From NCBI GenBank assembly GCA_023382135.1, contig JAMCQK010000049.1, positions 1 to 19,134 of the forward strand: a stretch of 19,134 bases of DNA. Reading direction: 5' to 3'. Positions within the stretch are counted from its first letter, which is position 1. Every line of letters starts with the position of its first letter. This document shows, in pieces, positions 1 to 7,789 of the stretch. The translations under genes were made by a program, and so were the position numbers. The DNA is from Deinococcus sp. (lineage in GTDB: Bacteria; Deinococcota; Deinococci; Deinococcales; Thermaceae). The notes below the pieces were generated by a model. It worked only from the letters and a program-made list of their open reading frames with translations, ran no database searches and was not told the DNA's origin.

Positions 1-83
1 GGTTGCTGCGATGACAAACAGGGCTGTAGCCGCCACTGTGTACTGACTGAGGCGTGTCATCCCGAGCCGAAGGCGCTCGGTAT
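1..83. repeat. Non-coding edge with partial left end of the TGTCATCCCGA repeat family
   Basis: This short stretch follows the ahcY stop codon. Positions 55-66 carry TGTCATCCCGAG, the left-end motif of the dispersed element found in fuller form near 6302-6412, 13301-13677 and 18981-19115. Only the end is present here and no matching right end is seen before ahcY. A further weak half-motif, GATGACA, lies near 10-16. The repeat assignment rests on sequence identity with the other copies; no function is visible. Confidence 0.55.
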
Positions 84-1349
84 TTATGTACCCTCTTGCC
101 AGGAAGCCAGGTAACGCTCCTGCTCCTCTGTGAGCTGGTCAATCTGGACACCCATGGCGGCGAGCTTGAGTCTGGCAATCTCACGGTCAATGCGCTCGGG
201 GACAGGGAACACCTGGGGCGCGAGCCTGCCCCTTTCTTTGGCCAAGTACTCCGCCGAAAGCGCCTGGTTGGCGAAAGACATGTCCATCACGGTGCTGGGG
301 TGGCCCTCAGCGGCCGCCAGGTTCACCAGCCGGCCTTCGGCCAGCACGTTGATGCGCCGGCCGTTTTTCATGCGGTACTGCTCCACAAAGGGGCGGGGAG
401 AGGTTTTGTCCAACGAGCGGGCCTCGAGCGCGGGCAGGTTAATCTCCACGTTGAAGTGTCCAGAGTTGGCAACAATGGCCCCGTCTTTCATCACATCAAA
501 GTGCGACCCATCGATCGCGTGGGTGTTCCCGGTGACGGTAATGAACACATCTCCCACGCGGGCGGCCTGCGCCAGCGACATCACGCTGTAGCCGTCCATC
601 ACGGCCTCGAGGGCTTTGAGCGGGTCCACCTCGGTCACGACCACGTGGGCGCCCATCCCACGGGCGCGGCTGGCCACACCGCGGCCACACCAGCCGTACC
701 CCACCACCACCATGGTCTTACCCGCCAGCAGCAGGTTGGTGGCCCGCAGGATGCTGTCAATGGTGCTCTGGCCGGTGCCGTAGCGGTTATCGAAGAGGTG
801 TTTGGTCTTGGCGTCGTTCACCGCCACCACCGGGTAGGCGAGCACCCCGTCCGCCGACATGGCCCGTAGCCGGATAACGCCGGTGGTGGTCTCTTCGGTG
901 CCGCCAATCATCTGGGGAAGCAGATCGCGCCGCTCTTGGTGGAGCAGGCTGACCAGGTCGCAGCCATCGTCCATGGTGAGCTGTGGTTTGTGGTCCAGCG
1001 CGGACTTTAGATGCCGGTAGTAGGTCTCTTTGTCCTCACCTTTAATGGCGTGAACGGGAATCTGGTCATGCGCTACCAGCGATGCGGCCACATCATCTTG
1101 AGTCGAAAGTGGGTTGGAGGCGACCAGAATCAGTTCCGCGCCGCCCGCCTTGAGCGCGCGCATCAGGTTGGCGGTCTCGGCGGTCACGTGCAGGCAAGCG
1201 GCAATACGCAGGCCCGCGAGAGGCTTTTCTTTCTCGAAGCGTTCGCCAATCTGGCGAAGCACGGGCATCTCCAAAGCCGCCCAGTTGATGCGTTCGCGTC
1301 CTTGTTCCGCGAGCCCCAGGTCCTTTACGTCAAAGCTGGTTTCAGTCAT
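84..1349 (-). CDS. ahcY: S-adenosylhomocysteinase (adenosylhomocysteinase)
   Basis: This enzyme reversibly hydrolyses S-adenosylhomocysteine to adenosine and homocysteine, clearing the inhibitory product of SAM-dependent methyltransferases; it is cytosolic and NAD-dependent. The protein shows the family landmarks in order: the substrate region GGTEETTTGV, the AVNDAKTKHLFDNRYG segment with catalytic Lys and Asp, the Rossmann loop VVVGYGWCGRG, and ANSGHFNVEI with the conserved His. The C-terminus ends in ERYLASWQEGT and lacks the longer tail of eukaryotic enzymes, as in archaeal and thermophile-type forms. I start it at MTETSFDVKD (421 aa), because GGAG lies 5 nt upstream; an in-frame start 17 codons earlier lacks homology. 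It is transcribed alone, 127 bp downstream of trkH, with its own promoter. No methionine-cycle partner is adjacent. Assignment is very secure. Confidence 0.97.
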   Translation of the reverse strand: MTETSFDVKDLGLAEQGRERINWAALEMPVLRQIGERFEKEKPLAGLRIAACLHVTAETANLMRALKAGGAELILVASNPLSTQDDVAASLVAHDQIPVHAIKGEDKETYYRHLKSALDHKPQLTMDDGCDLVSLLHQERRDLLPQMIGGTEETTTGVIRLRAMSADGVLAYPVVAVNDAKTKHLFDNRYGTGQSTIDSILRATNLLLAGKTMVVVGYGWCGRGVASRARGMGAHVVVTEVDPLKALEAVMDGYSVMSLAQAARVGDVFITVTGNTHAIDGSHFDVMKDGAIVANSGHFNVEINLPALEARSLDKTSPRPFVEQYRMKNGRRINVLAEGRLVNLAAAEGHPSTVMDMSFANQALSAEYLAKERGRLAPQVFPVPERIDREIARLKLAAMGVQIDQLTEEQERYLASWQEGT

Positions 1350-1371
1350 GATTTCTCCAAAAGACTCCCTA

Positions 1372-1400
1372 AGTTCACCGGTTGGGACCCGCGTTGTCAA
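1372..1400 (-). promoter_or_regulatory. Candidate sigma70-type promoter of ahcY
   Basis: On the minus strand a perfect TTGACA (1400-1395) is followed after 17 nt by TGAACT (1377-1372), a moderate -10 match. It would give a leader of roughly 15-20 nt that contains the GGAG ribosome-binding site. This is one of the few genes here that combines a leader with a clear Shine-Dalgarno. The box positions are seen; promoter function is inferred. Confidence 0.5.
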
Positions 1401-1476
1401 GGCTTACGCGGGCTACTTGGGTAAAAAGCCCTTTGCGCACGGTGCTCCGCGGCTGTCGAAGGCCATAAATTGGGCG

Positions 1477-2949
1477 CTACGAGCGTAGCTTGCGCCAAAG
1501 CTCCGGGGTCAAGAGCAGGAAGACCGAGATGAGCTCGATACGCCCAGCCCACATTTCGGTGATCAGGATTAACTTGGAAACCGGGTGAAGACCCGCATAG
1601 TTACCCATGGGCCCAATTTGCTCGAGGCCCGGACCGATATTTCCAATCGCCGCCGCCGAGGCGGTGAACGCCACTACCAGATTGCCTTCCAGCAGCGCCA
1701 GGGCCAGCGCGCTCACGGCGAAAAGCAGTGCGTATAGCGTGATGAAGGCCGCGACCGAGCGGAGCACGTCCTCACCAAATGTTTTGTTGCCTATGCGCAA
1801 GGGGAGTACGGCCTGGGGGTGAAGCGTGCGCTGGAGCTCCCGGCGTACCAGCGCGCCAACTACCAGCCAGCGGACCACCTTGATGCCGCCCGCGCCCGAG
1901 CCCGCGCAGCCGCCAACGAACATGACCGCTACCAGAATGGCCTGCGCGGGAAGAACCCACTGGGCAAAGTCGGCACTGGCGTAGCCGGTAGTGGTGATGA
2001 GCGAGGTGACCTGGAAAAAAGCGTGGCGCAGGGAGGCCTCGAGGCCGTAGGTGTTATGTGCATACAGGTAGCCGGAGAGCACTAAACCGGCAACCAACAC
2101 AATGGCAAAATAGGCCCGGAACTCCGGGTCGGTAATCACGGGCCTGGCCTCGCGCCGGAAAAAGAGCTGAAATTGGAGCACAAAACTGGCCCCGCCCAGA
2201 AACATGAAAATCACCCCGAACCACTGCGCGGCCGGCGTGTAGTTGGCAAAGCTCATGGGGTTGGGGCTAAAGCCTGCCGCGGGAATGGTGGTGAGCGCGT
2301 TGCTGATGGCCTCGAACCAGGGCACCCCGGCAAACCCGTAAGCCAGGGCGGCGCTCACGGTAAGCAGTACATACACCTTGAGCACCGCGCGTGCGGTATC
2401 GCTCAGCCTGGGAGTAATGGCCTCCTTCTGCACGCCGGTGCTTTCGGCAAAGAATAGTTGCCGCCCGGCCACCGCCAGCGAGGGCAACACCGCGATGAAC
2501 AATACCAGCACACCCACCCCGCCAAACCACTGGATCAGGCTGCGCCAGAAAAAGAGTGTTTGGTCAAACTGCTTAAAATCCGCGAGTGCGGTCGCGCCGG
2601 TGGTGGTGAAACCAGACATAGACTCGAAGAGCGCGTCCAGGTAAGACATCCCCCCCGAAATCCAGAAAGGCACCGCGCCCAGCAGGGGCACTGCCAGCCA
2701 CAAGAGCGCCACCGCAAACAAAGACTCGGCCCGGCGCGGCGTGGTTTTTGAGGCCCCCACACCGCGAAACAGCGCCCCCAAGGTGAGCCCAATGGCCGCG
2801 CCCGCCAGAAAACCCAACCAGCTTTGCCCCAGCACCAGGCCCGCCAGCGCCATGAGCGCCATCACCCCGCCCAGGCCCATGTAGGTGAGGCCCAGGATAT
2901 AGAGCGTGACCCGCGGCAGCGGGCTAGATGACGCGGGCGAGTACCGCAT
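1477..2949 (-). CDS. trkH: TrkH/KtrB-family potassium uptake membrane subunit
   Basis: This is the membrane pore subunit of a Trk/Ktr-type K+ uptake system (490 aa, many hydrophobic segments). The four pore-loop selectivity regions of the family are visible, each with its conserved Gly: TTTGATAL (about 115-122), PAAGFSPN (223-230), TTTGYAS (319-325) and AIGNIGPG (434-441). The start at 2949 overlaps the end of trkA by 26 bp and has GAGGTG 4 nt upstream inside trkA, so the two should be translationally coupled. Length fits TrkH-type proteins. TrkA-type RCK subunits gate these channels with nucleotides, so gene order and function agree. Whether it is called TrkH, TrkG or KtrB is a naming matter; the family call is secure. 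Confidence 0.95.
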   Translation of the reverse strand: MRYSPASSSPLPRVTLYILGLTYMGLGGVMALMALAGLVLGQSWLGFLAGAAIGLTLGALFRGVGASKTTPRRAESLFAVALLWLAVPLLGAVPFWISGGMSYLDALFESMSGFTTTGATALADFKQFDQTLFFWRSLIQWFGGVGVLVLFIAVLPSLAVAGRQLFFAESTGVQKEAITPRLSDTARAVLKVYVLLTVSAALAYGFAGVPWFEAISNALTTIPAAGFSPNPMSFANYTPAAQWFGVIFMFLGGASFVLQFQLFFRREARPVITDPEFRAYFAIVLVAGLVLSGYLYAHNTYGLEASLRHAFFQVTSLITTTGYASADFAQWVLPAQAILVAVMFVGGCAGSGAGGIKVVRWLVVGALVRRELQRTLHPQAVLPLRIGNKTFGEDVLRSVAAFITLYALLFAVSALALALLEGNLVVAFTASAAAIGNIGPGLEQIGPMGNYAGLHPVSKLILITEMWAGRIELISVFLLLTPELWRKLRS

Positions 2950-4261
2950 CGGACACCTCGCGGGCAGAGAGAACTAACAGCTGGTCGCCCGCAGCAATTT
3001 TCAATTCCGGGCTGGGAAGCGTGACTTTTTTGCCCTGCTCGACGGCCACCACCACCGCGTGTTCGGGGAGTTGCAGATCGCCCAGGGTGGTCTCGCGGAA
3101 GGTTTCAGGAAGCACCAGTTCCATCAGCTCCACACGGTCTTCGATCAGCGCCAAGTGATCCACATTTTCCGGCGACAGCCAGTCCACTACCTCGCGGACC
3201 GCGGCCTGCCTGGGGGTGAGAGGAATGTCGATGCCCACCCGCTCAAAGAGCCTGCGGTTTTCGGTCCGGTTGACGCGGGTGATCACCTTGGGAACGCCCA
3301 CTTGTTTGGCCAGGAGCGAGACCAACAGATTTTTCTCGTCGTTTTCGGTGACCGCCACCAGCACATCGGAGCGCTCCAGCCCTTCCGATTCCAGCAGCTC
3401 CAGGTTGGTACCGTCGCCCTCCAGCACCAGCGCCCCGTTAAGCTGCTCCGCCAGCCACCGGCAGCGTTCAGGACTGTGGTCGATGATGGTGACCTCGAGG
3501 CGGTGCTTGAGCAGTTCTTCGGCCACCATGTGGCCCACGTTTCCCCCGCCCACAACCATCACCCGGCGCACGCGGGTCTTGGGCGCAAAGCAAGCCTGCA
3601 ACCCGTTGAAGCCCTGCGGCGTGGTCATGAAGAGAATGCGGTCTTCGTGCTCGAGGATCTGGCTAACATAGGCCGCGTCCCTGGCGGAAATGAACTCCTC
3701 TCCCCGCACCATCCCCGCCAGGAAGACACCTTCGGGCCAGTCCAGCTTGGCGATCTGCTTGTGGACGTAGGGTCCGTCTTCCTGTACCAGATACTCCACA
3801 AAGCGGAGTCTTCCCCCGGCAAGAACCTCGGTATCCACCGCACCGGGAACGCGGATCACCTCCACAATTTCGTGTGCCAGCGAGCGTTGCGGCCACAGCA
3901 CTCTGTCAATTCTGGTTCCCAGGATCTCCACCGTGCGGGGGTCGGTGAGAATGTCCACGTAACTGGCCTTGCCCACAAAGCAGAGCGTCTCCTTGGCACC
4001 CAGGCCTTTGGCCAACATGGAGGCGAGCAGGTTTACCTCATCACCGTTGGTGCAGGCAATGCAGACATCCGCCAGATCCACCTTGGCCTCGCGCAGAACT
4101 TCCGGGTCGGTGCCGTGCCCTTGGACGAACTGGACATCAATATGAGACAGGCGCTCTTTGGCCTCGAGGCTGGTGTCAATCACCACGATGTTGTGATGGC
4201 CGTGCAGCGCCCGCGCCACCTGGGTGCCAATTTCTCCGCCGCCGATAATCACAATATACAT
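2924..4261 (-). CDS. trkA: Trk system potassium uptake regulatory protein TrkA (two RCK domains)
   Basis: This is the cytoplasmic nucleotide-binding gating subunit of the Trk K+ transporter. It has two tandem RCK modules: the first begins MYIVIIGGGEIGTQVA with the acidic ribose-binding residue in VVIDTS, and the second has VMVVGGGNVGHMVAEEL (about 234-250) followed by TIIDHSPE. Each Rossmann half is followed by a TrkA_C-like segment, the last ending near AAGDQLLVLSA. The length of 445 aa matches duplicated TrkA of proteobacterial type rather than single-RCK KtrA. It starts 18 bp after the rimO stop, with no strong Shine-Dalgarno, and overlaps trkH downstream, which supports one transcript rimO-trkA-trkH. 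Confidence 0.95.
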   Translation of the reverse strand: MYIVIIGGGEIGTQVARALHGHHNIVVIDTSLEAKERLSHIDVQFVQGHGTDPEVLREAKVDLADVCIACTNGDEVNLLASMLAKGLGAKETLCFVGKASYVDILTDPRTVEILGTRIDRVLWPQRSLAHEIVEVIRVPGAVDTEVLAGGRLRFVEYLVQEDGPYVHKQIAKLDWPEGVFLAGMVRGEEFISARDAAYVSQILEHEDRILFMTTPQGFNGLQACFAPKTRVRRVMVVGGGNVGHMVAEELLKHRLEVTIIDHSPERCRWLAEQLNGALVLEGDGTNLELLESEGLERSDVLVAVTENDEKNLLVSLLAKQVGVPKVITRVNRTENRRLFERVGIDIPLTPRQAAVREVVDWLSPENVDHLALIEDRVELMELVLPETFRETTLGDLQLPEHAVVVAVEQGKKVTLPSPELKIAAGDQLLVLSAREVSDAVLARVI

Positions 4262-4279
4262 AGGCTTTGCCCGGTCCTT

Positions 4280-5647
4280 TCAGGCCCGCGAAAGAGCCGG
4301 CCCCAAGAGCGGAACCTTTGGCCGCCAGGGGAGAACCCCCAGGGCATGGCCAAAGAGGTCGTAGGTTTCGCTGCCGGTAATCTTCACACGGATTCTGTCG
4401 CCAATCTTCACGGTCCCGTCGGTCTCAGCGTAGACCAGGCCGTCAATTCCCGGCGCGTCGTACTGGCTGCGCCCGATAACTACCCCCGGCTCTTCACCGT
4501 AGCTATCCACAATCACCTCGAGTTCGCGTCCCACCTTGGCGCGCTGCTTCTGCAAGCTGATCTCCGCCAGAAGCGCCATCACCCGGTCCTTGCGCTCCTG
4601 CTTGACCTCTTCGGGAACTGGGTTCGCCAACCGGTTGGCATCCGCACCTTCCACTTCGGAGAAGGTGAATACTCCCACCCTGTCCAGCCTGGCTTCGGCC
4701 AAGAAGTCCAGCAGCAGTTGGAAGTCTTGCTCGGTCTCGCCGGGAAAGCCTACAATCAGGCTTGAACGGATGGCCAGGTCCGGGCGGATACTCCGCCATT
4801 CCTGGAGAGTTCTAAGGTGGCTTTCGGCGCCACCAGGCCTGCGCATGGCGCGAAGAATTTTGGGGCTGGCGTGTTGCAAGGGCACATCCAAATAAGGAAG
4901 CAATTTTCCCTCGGCCATTAAGGGAATAAGCTCCCGCACATGCGGGTACGGATAGACGTAGTGCAGCCGGACCCAGGCGCCGAGCTCGGAAAGCTCCCTC
5001 ACCAAGTCAACCAGCTGGGCCCGGACCGCCCTACCTTGAAACTCGGATGTCCGGTGGCGGATGTCCACCCCGTAAGCCGAGGTGTCCTGCGCGATCACCA
5101 GAAGCTCTTTGGTGCCGGCGGAGACCAGCCGGGTGGCCTGGTATAAGATCTCGCCCGCGTCCCTCGAAACCTGCAACCCCCTCAGTTGGGGAATGATGCA
5201 GAAGCTGCACTTGTGGTTGCAGCCCTCGGCAATCTTCAGATAAGCGTAGTGCTTGGGGGTCAGCTTTACGGCCGGGGGAACCAACGAGGTAAAAGGGTTT
5301 TTATCGGGCGGAATTGCCTTGTGTACCGCCCCTAACACCTTGTCTATCTCGCCGGGACCGGTCACCGCCAACACTTCTGGGTGGGCTTCTTGAATAACCT
5401 CTGGTCTGGCGCCCAGGCAGCCGGTAACGATCACCTTGCCGTTTTGCTTGAGCGCCTCTCCAATGGCGGAAAGCGACTCCTCTACCGCGGGCGTGATGAA
5501 ACCACAGGTGTTTACCACCACCACGTCGGCGTCCTGGTAACTGGGCACGGCCTGATACCCCTCGGCGCGTAGCCGCGAGAGCACCTGCTCGGAATCCACC
5601 AGGGCTTTAGGACAACCCAGACTTACGAAGCCAACTTTGCCCGCCAT
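4280..5647 (-). CDS. rimO: Ribosomal protein S12 methylthiotransferase RimO
   Basis: This radical-SAM enzyme adds a methylthio group to the conserved aspartate of ribosomal protein S12. Counting from MAGKVGF (455 aa), the N-terminal UPF0004 domain carries the three cluster cysteines in SLGCPKALVDSE (C12), VNTCGF (C48) and TGCLGA (C77). The radical-SAM CxxxCxxC is CNHKCSFC (C143, C147, C150), and a C-terminal TRAM-like domain covers about 380-440. SLGCPKALVDSE distinguishes RimO from the tRNA enzyme MiaB. The chosen ATG at 5647 has AAGGGA upstream, somewhat far (11 nt); a TTG 15 codons earlier is possible but non-homologous. It heads the apparent rimO-trkA-trkH operon, an unusual partnership. 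Confidence 0.94.
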   Translation of the reverse strand: MAGKVGFVSLGCPKALVDSEQVLSRLRAEGYQAVPSYQDADVVVVNTCGFITPAVEESLSAIGEALKQNGKVIVTGCLGARPEVIQEAHPEVLAVTGPGEIDKVLGAVHKAIPPDKNPFTSLVPPAVKLTPKHYAYLKIAEGCNHKCSFCIIPQLRGLQVSRDAGEILYQATRLVSAGTKELLVIAQDTSAYGVDIRHRTSEFQGRAVRAQLVDLVRELSELGAWVRLHYVYPYPHVRELIPLMAEGKLLPYLDVPLQHASPKILRAMRRPGGAESHLRTLQEWRSIRPDLAIRSSLIVGFPGETEQDFQLLLDFLAEARLDRVGVFTFSEVEGADANRLANPVPEEVKQERKDRVMALLAEISLQKQRAKVGRELEVIVDSYGEEPGVVIGRSQYDAPGIDGLVYAETDGTVKIGDRIRVKITGSETYDLFGHALGVLPWRPKVPLLGPALSRA

Positions 5648-5700
5648 CAGCGCTAAAGTCCCTTTCTCGCGGGGCCCGCCCCGCTTTAACAACGCCCATG

Positions 5701-5709
5701 AGTATAGCA
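5701..5709 (-). promoter_or_regulatory. Candidate extended -10 promoter of rimO-trkA-trkH
   Basis: On the minus strand the sequence reads TGCTATACT, a TGn-extended -10 with five of six matches to TATAAT. It would start transcription near 5694 and give a leader of about 47 nt before the rimO ATG. No good -35 is seen 17 bp upstream (CTCGCG), which suits an extended -10 promoter. The motif is seen; function is inferred. Confidence 0.5.
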
Positions 5710-6125
5710 GGGAGCCGCCTTGCCGCGAGCCAGTCTGGCCTTGGTGAGAGCGGTACTTTGATTCAAGAAAAGGTATGAAAATGCAGCCAAGAAGAGGCTA
5801 ACCGCTGGAATCTGTATATAGCGGTTTCGTTATGGGTAGACTCCAGCTTGTTTTATCCAGAGGTGGCAAGCCGGCGGTACCGCAGTGGCTGCTGGCTAAG
5901 TCTCTCCCGGTTGACCCTGTCAAAAGCCAGCCCGACCAACGGGAGCAGGAGGGTTCCAGGCTGAATCTCTATCCAAAACCAGGGCAGCTGAGGAAAAGAG
6001 CGTTTCCACTGATAGCAAAATTCGCCAGTCACCACGTTTTCGTTTGGCCTCTGTTCAGGCTCCGCATCTGGATTCCCACTCTTAGCCACCGCAGAGGGTC
6101 TGCTCAAAAAGAACCTAAGGAGAGA
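5710..6125. other. Non-coding stretch without a recognisable gene, part of a 1.05-kb gene-free region
   Basis: Short open frames exist on both strands (for example 5832-6131 plus and 5853-6107 minus), but none has a recognisable domain, a convincing start or coding-like composition. A 7-bp inverted repeat, AACCGCT/AGCGGTT (5800-5806 and 5820-5826), flanks an AT-rich loop. A 25-bp sequence at 5921-5945 recurs at 8742-8766 and is listed separately. I see no RNA gene. Confidence 0.5.
5921..5957. repeat. Short dispersed repeat, copy 1 (other copy 8742-8778)
   Basis: Positions 5921-5945 match 8742-8766 exactly over 25 bp (core GCCAGCCCGACCAACGGGAG). Similarity continues weakly for about 12 more bases to a shared GTTCC. 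Both copies lie in non-coding DNA and in the same orientation. The identity is seen directly; the nature of the element is unknown. Confidence 0.7.
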
Positions 6126-6262
6126 ACCTAGCTTTTTGGCCAGCTGCCGGGAAGGCCGAGGGAGAAACTCGCTTCGTCCAAAACAGCAACCGGTAATTTG
6201 AATTGCTCGCGGCTGTGTTTTCTGCAGATCCGTAGGCCAGAGTCTTGGCCAAAAAGCTAGGT
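6126..6262. repeat. 137-bp element bounded by perfect 17-bp inverted repeats
   Basis: ACCTAGCTTTTTGGCCA at 6126-6142 is the exact reverse complement of TGGCCAAAAAGCTAGGT at 6246-6262. They enclose 103 bp with no open frame of note. The geometry resembles a miniature inverted-repeat transposable element or a transposon end-pair remnant. No clear target-site duplication is seen in the immediate flanks. As RNA it would form a long hairpin with a large loop, but no U-tract follows on either strand. Confidence 0.6.
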
Positions 6263-6272
6263 AGGCGATAAT

Positions 6273-6300
6273 CGGTGTTACTTGTCATTTCGTAACACCG
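6273..6300. repeat. Perfect 9-bp hairpin at the edge of a repeat element
   Basis: CGGTGTTAC (6273-6281) and GTAACACCG (6292-6300) are exact reverse complements around a 10-nt loop. The loop contains TTGTCATTTC, the same end motif that begins the next repeat element at 6302. No U-tract follows, so it is not an obvious terminator. Confidence 0.55.
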
Positions 6301-6301
6301 T

Positions 6302-6431
6302 TGTCATTTCGAGCCGCAGGCGAGAAATCTCGCTTCTCCCTTTACTCTTCAAAAGCAACAGAGAGATTCCTCCCCATCACTTCGTTCAGGGCTACGACCG
6401 TTCGGGATGACAAAAAACTGCTGGGATGACA
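6302..6431 (-). repeat. TGTCATCCCGA-family element (reverse orientation) with an extra half-site
   Basis: The segment begins TGTCATTTCGAGCCGCAGG and ends TTCGGGATGACA at 6412. It is the reverse orientation of the elements at 13427-13515 and 13583-13677: the same GAGAAATCTCGC block and the same terminal TGTCAT inverted repeats. A second GGGATGACA half-site follows at about 6423-6431, 18-19 bp on. No coding capacity is seen. It resembles a small non-autonomous mobile or REP-like repeat. Confidence 0.7.
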
Positions 6432-6584
6432 CTAGGATTATTCAGGTGACTGAGGGGCTGCTTGCGATGACCGGTGTTGCTGATCAGCCCCAGCACTGGA
6501 AGTGTTGCCTGCCCTGCGGGAACCCCGGTACCGGGTCTGGTGGATTGTGAGGGCAACGCCTGGAGTAGCGCGGAACCAGGCGGC
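6432..6584. other. Non-coding spacer between two repeat elements
   Basis: No gene is recognised. A 7-bp inverted repeat, GGGGCTG (6454-6460) and CAGCCCC (6485-6491), encloses 24 nt and could form a weak hairpin. It lacks a U-tract. Confidence 0.4.
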
Positions 6585-6695
6585 CTGTACCTCCATGGTG
6601 AGTTTGACCTAGGGGTTAAACTCACTAGGGCCAGAGGGAGGGAACACAGCTCGGCTTTTCAAGCCTTTCGGCAAACTTAGACTGGAGATACTTAA
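6585..6695. repeat. MITE-like dispersed repeat, copy 1 (partner copy 9759-9919)
   Basis: The right-hand 41 bp (6652-6692) match 9876-9916 with only two differences. The left side shares CTCCATGGTGAG, TTGACC and GGCCAGAGGGAG with copy 2. The outer ends are TGTACCTCCA and TGGAGATACT, an imperfect terminal inverted repeat, better preserved in copy 2. An internal stem pairs 6598-6609 with 6614-6625 (12 bp, one G-T pair). There is no open frame of interest. Repeat status is seen; mobility is inferred. Confidence 0.7.
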
Positions 6696-6701
6696 TCGAG
6701 A

Positions 6702-6717
6702 TTCCCGCCGGCGGGAA
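6702..6717. repeat. 16-bp perfect palindrome downstream of the rodZ-like gene
   Basis: TTCCCGCCGGCGGGAA is a perfect palindrome about 40 bp beyond the stop of the rodZ-like gene. It has no loop and no U-tract, so it is a poor terminator. It could be a cruciform-type repeat or a binding site. Confidence 0.4.
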
Positions 6718-6758
6718 GGCAATATTATCAACACCGGGTGTGCTGCAGCTCAAAAAAC

Positions 6759-7724
6759 TCACGGGTAGGCAGCCTGGGCCACCTCGTCCTTGTTGCCCAT
6801 AAGCCCCAGGTCTTTCCCGTTCAGGTTCACGCGCACCACGCCCGCGTTCCCGGCCCGCACGACTACGGGCACGTCGAAGGTAAGCGTTGTGCCTGTAGCG
6901 GGTATACCTTCGTAAAGCCTTTGACCGGCGGGATTGGTGATCCGGACCCAGCTTTTGCCTTCAAAGCGGAGCACCAGGCTGCCGGCGGTGCTGGCTGGGC
7001 TTGCCAGGCTGGTCTGGGGCGCGTCTGGCGCGCGCGTCTGGCCTGCCGCTTCGTTTGTGGAAGAAGTCTGAGGGGGCAAAACATCCGGCTTGGGTTCCGG
7101 CTCAAGCTTCACTGAAACAAGCTTGCTCGAGGAGATGTCCACTTGCGCCTGGTAGGGCTGGTAGCCGGGCATTTCCACCCGCAGCGTGCGGCTGCCTACT
7201 TCCACGTCGGCGGCGGCGGGTGCCGGGCCCAGGAGAAAGCCGTCCAGGTACACACTGGCCCCGGCGGGTTCGACCGCCACCGAAAGGCGCACCCTTGCGG
7301 GGTTGTTGACCACCGCCTTGCTGCCAGGATTGCCGAAAGCGGGCGTGCTGCGAGGACGCGTTAATAACAGGGCCGCCAGGCCGGATACAAGGATCAACGT
7401 GGCAGCCAGCCAAAGCCACACCGACGGATCGATAGCCAGACGCCTTGGGAAGCTTTGCTTTTTCCCGTCAGCTAACGGCGTGAATGGGACCTGGGTGGTG
7501 GTGCGTGGGTAAAGCGCCAGCAGTGGTTCGGGGTCAAGCCCCAGCTTGAGCGCGTAGCGGCGAAGATAGCCCCGGGCCAGCACCGACTCGGGAAGCTCGC
7601 TGAAACGGCACTCCTCCAAGGCCTCGAGGAACGCCCTCCGCACCATCAACTGCCTGGCAAGCTCGGCGATGTCCTTGCCTTGAGCCTCCCTTGCTTCCCG
7701 CAGCCGCGTTCCAAGCTCGCACAT
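6759..7724 (-). CDS. RodZ-like membrane protein: HTH, one membrane segment, PEGA and DUF4115 domains
   Basis: The 321-aa protein has the architecture of RodZ-type cell-shape proteins. An N-terminal Xre-like helix-turn-helix (about 3-70, with LREAREAQGKDIAELARQL and the typical SVLARGYLRRYA) is followed by a basic stretch and a single membrane segment (about 103-122). A PEGA domain (about 144-208, EPAGASVYLDGFLLG) and a C-terminal DUF4115-like domain (about 246-318, LVLRFEGKSWVRITN) follow. RodZ links MreB filaments to the membrane in rod-shaped bacteria. The extra PEGA domain is not in E. coli RodZ, so function may differ, for example envelope binding. No mreBCD genes are in the window. A -10-like box 8 nt before the ATG suggests a leaderless mRNA. 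Confidence 0.85.
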   Translation of the reverse strand: MCELGTRLREAREAQGKDIAELARQLMVRRAFLEALEECRFSELPESVLARGYLRRYALKLGLDPEPLLALYPRTTTQVPFTPLADGKKQSFPRRLAIDPSVWLWLAATLILVSGLAALLLTRPRSTPAFGNPGSKAVVNNPARVRLSVAVEPAGASVYLDGFLLGPAPAAADVEVGSRTLRVEMPGYQPYQAQVDISSSKLVSVKLEPEPKPDVLPPQTSSTNEAAGQTRAPDAPQTSLASPASTAGSLVLRFEGKSWVRITNPAGQRLYEGIPATGTTLTFDVPVVVRAGNAGVVRVNLNGKDLGLMGNKDEVAQAAYP

Positions 7725-7732
7725 GACACATC

Positions 7733-7738
7733 ATTGTA
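7733..7738 (-). promoter_or_regulatory. Candidate -10 box for leaderless transcription of the rodZ-like gene
   Basis: TACAAT on the minus strand lies 8 nt before the ATG at 7724, so transcription would begin at or next to the start codon. No Shine-Dalgarno lies between. TTGACA directly abuts the box (7744-7739), which is too close to act as its -35. Function is inferred from position and the same spacing at other genes here. Confidence 0.45.
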
Positions 7739-7789
7739 TGTCAAGCGCCTGAGCGTAGTCTGTGGCGCAAACCGGATAGACCCTGGCAG

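Noticed and set aside
1408..1429. GGGCT...AGCCC inverted repeat between trkH and ahcY as a terminator
   Set aside because: The stem is only 5 bp with a 12-nt loop, there is no proper U-tract after it, and it overlaps the region upstream of the ahcY promoter.
3059..4765. 568-aa open frame on the plus strand opposite trkA and rimO
   Set aside because: It is the complement of two well-supported genes. Its composition (rich in His, Gln, Val, Gly) is typical of antisense frames in GC-rich DNA and it has no recognisable domain.
5832..6131. Small plus-strand open frame and its minus-strand partner 5853-6107
   Set aside because: Neither has a recognisable domain, a ribosome-binding site or a promoter box, and both contain the 25-bp dispersed repeat.
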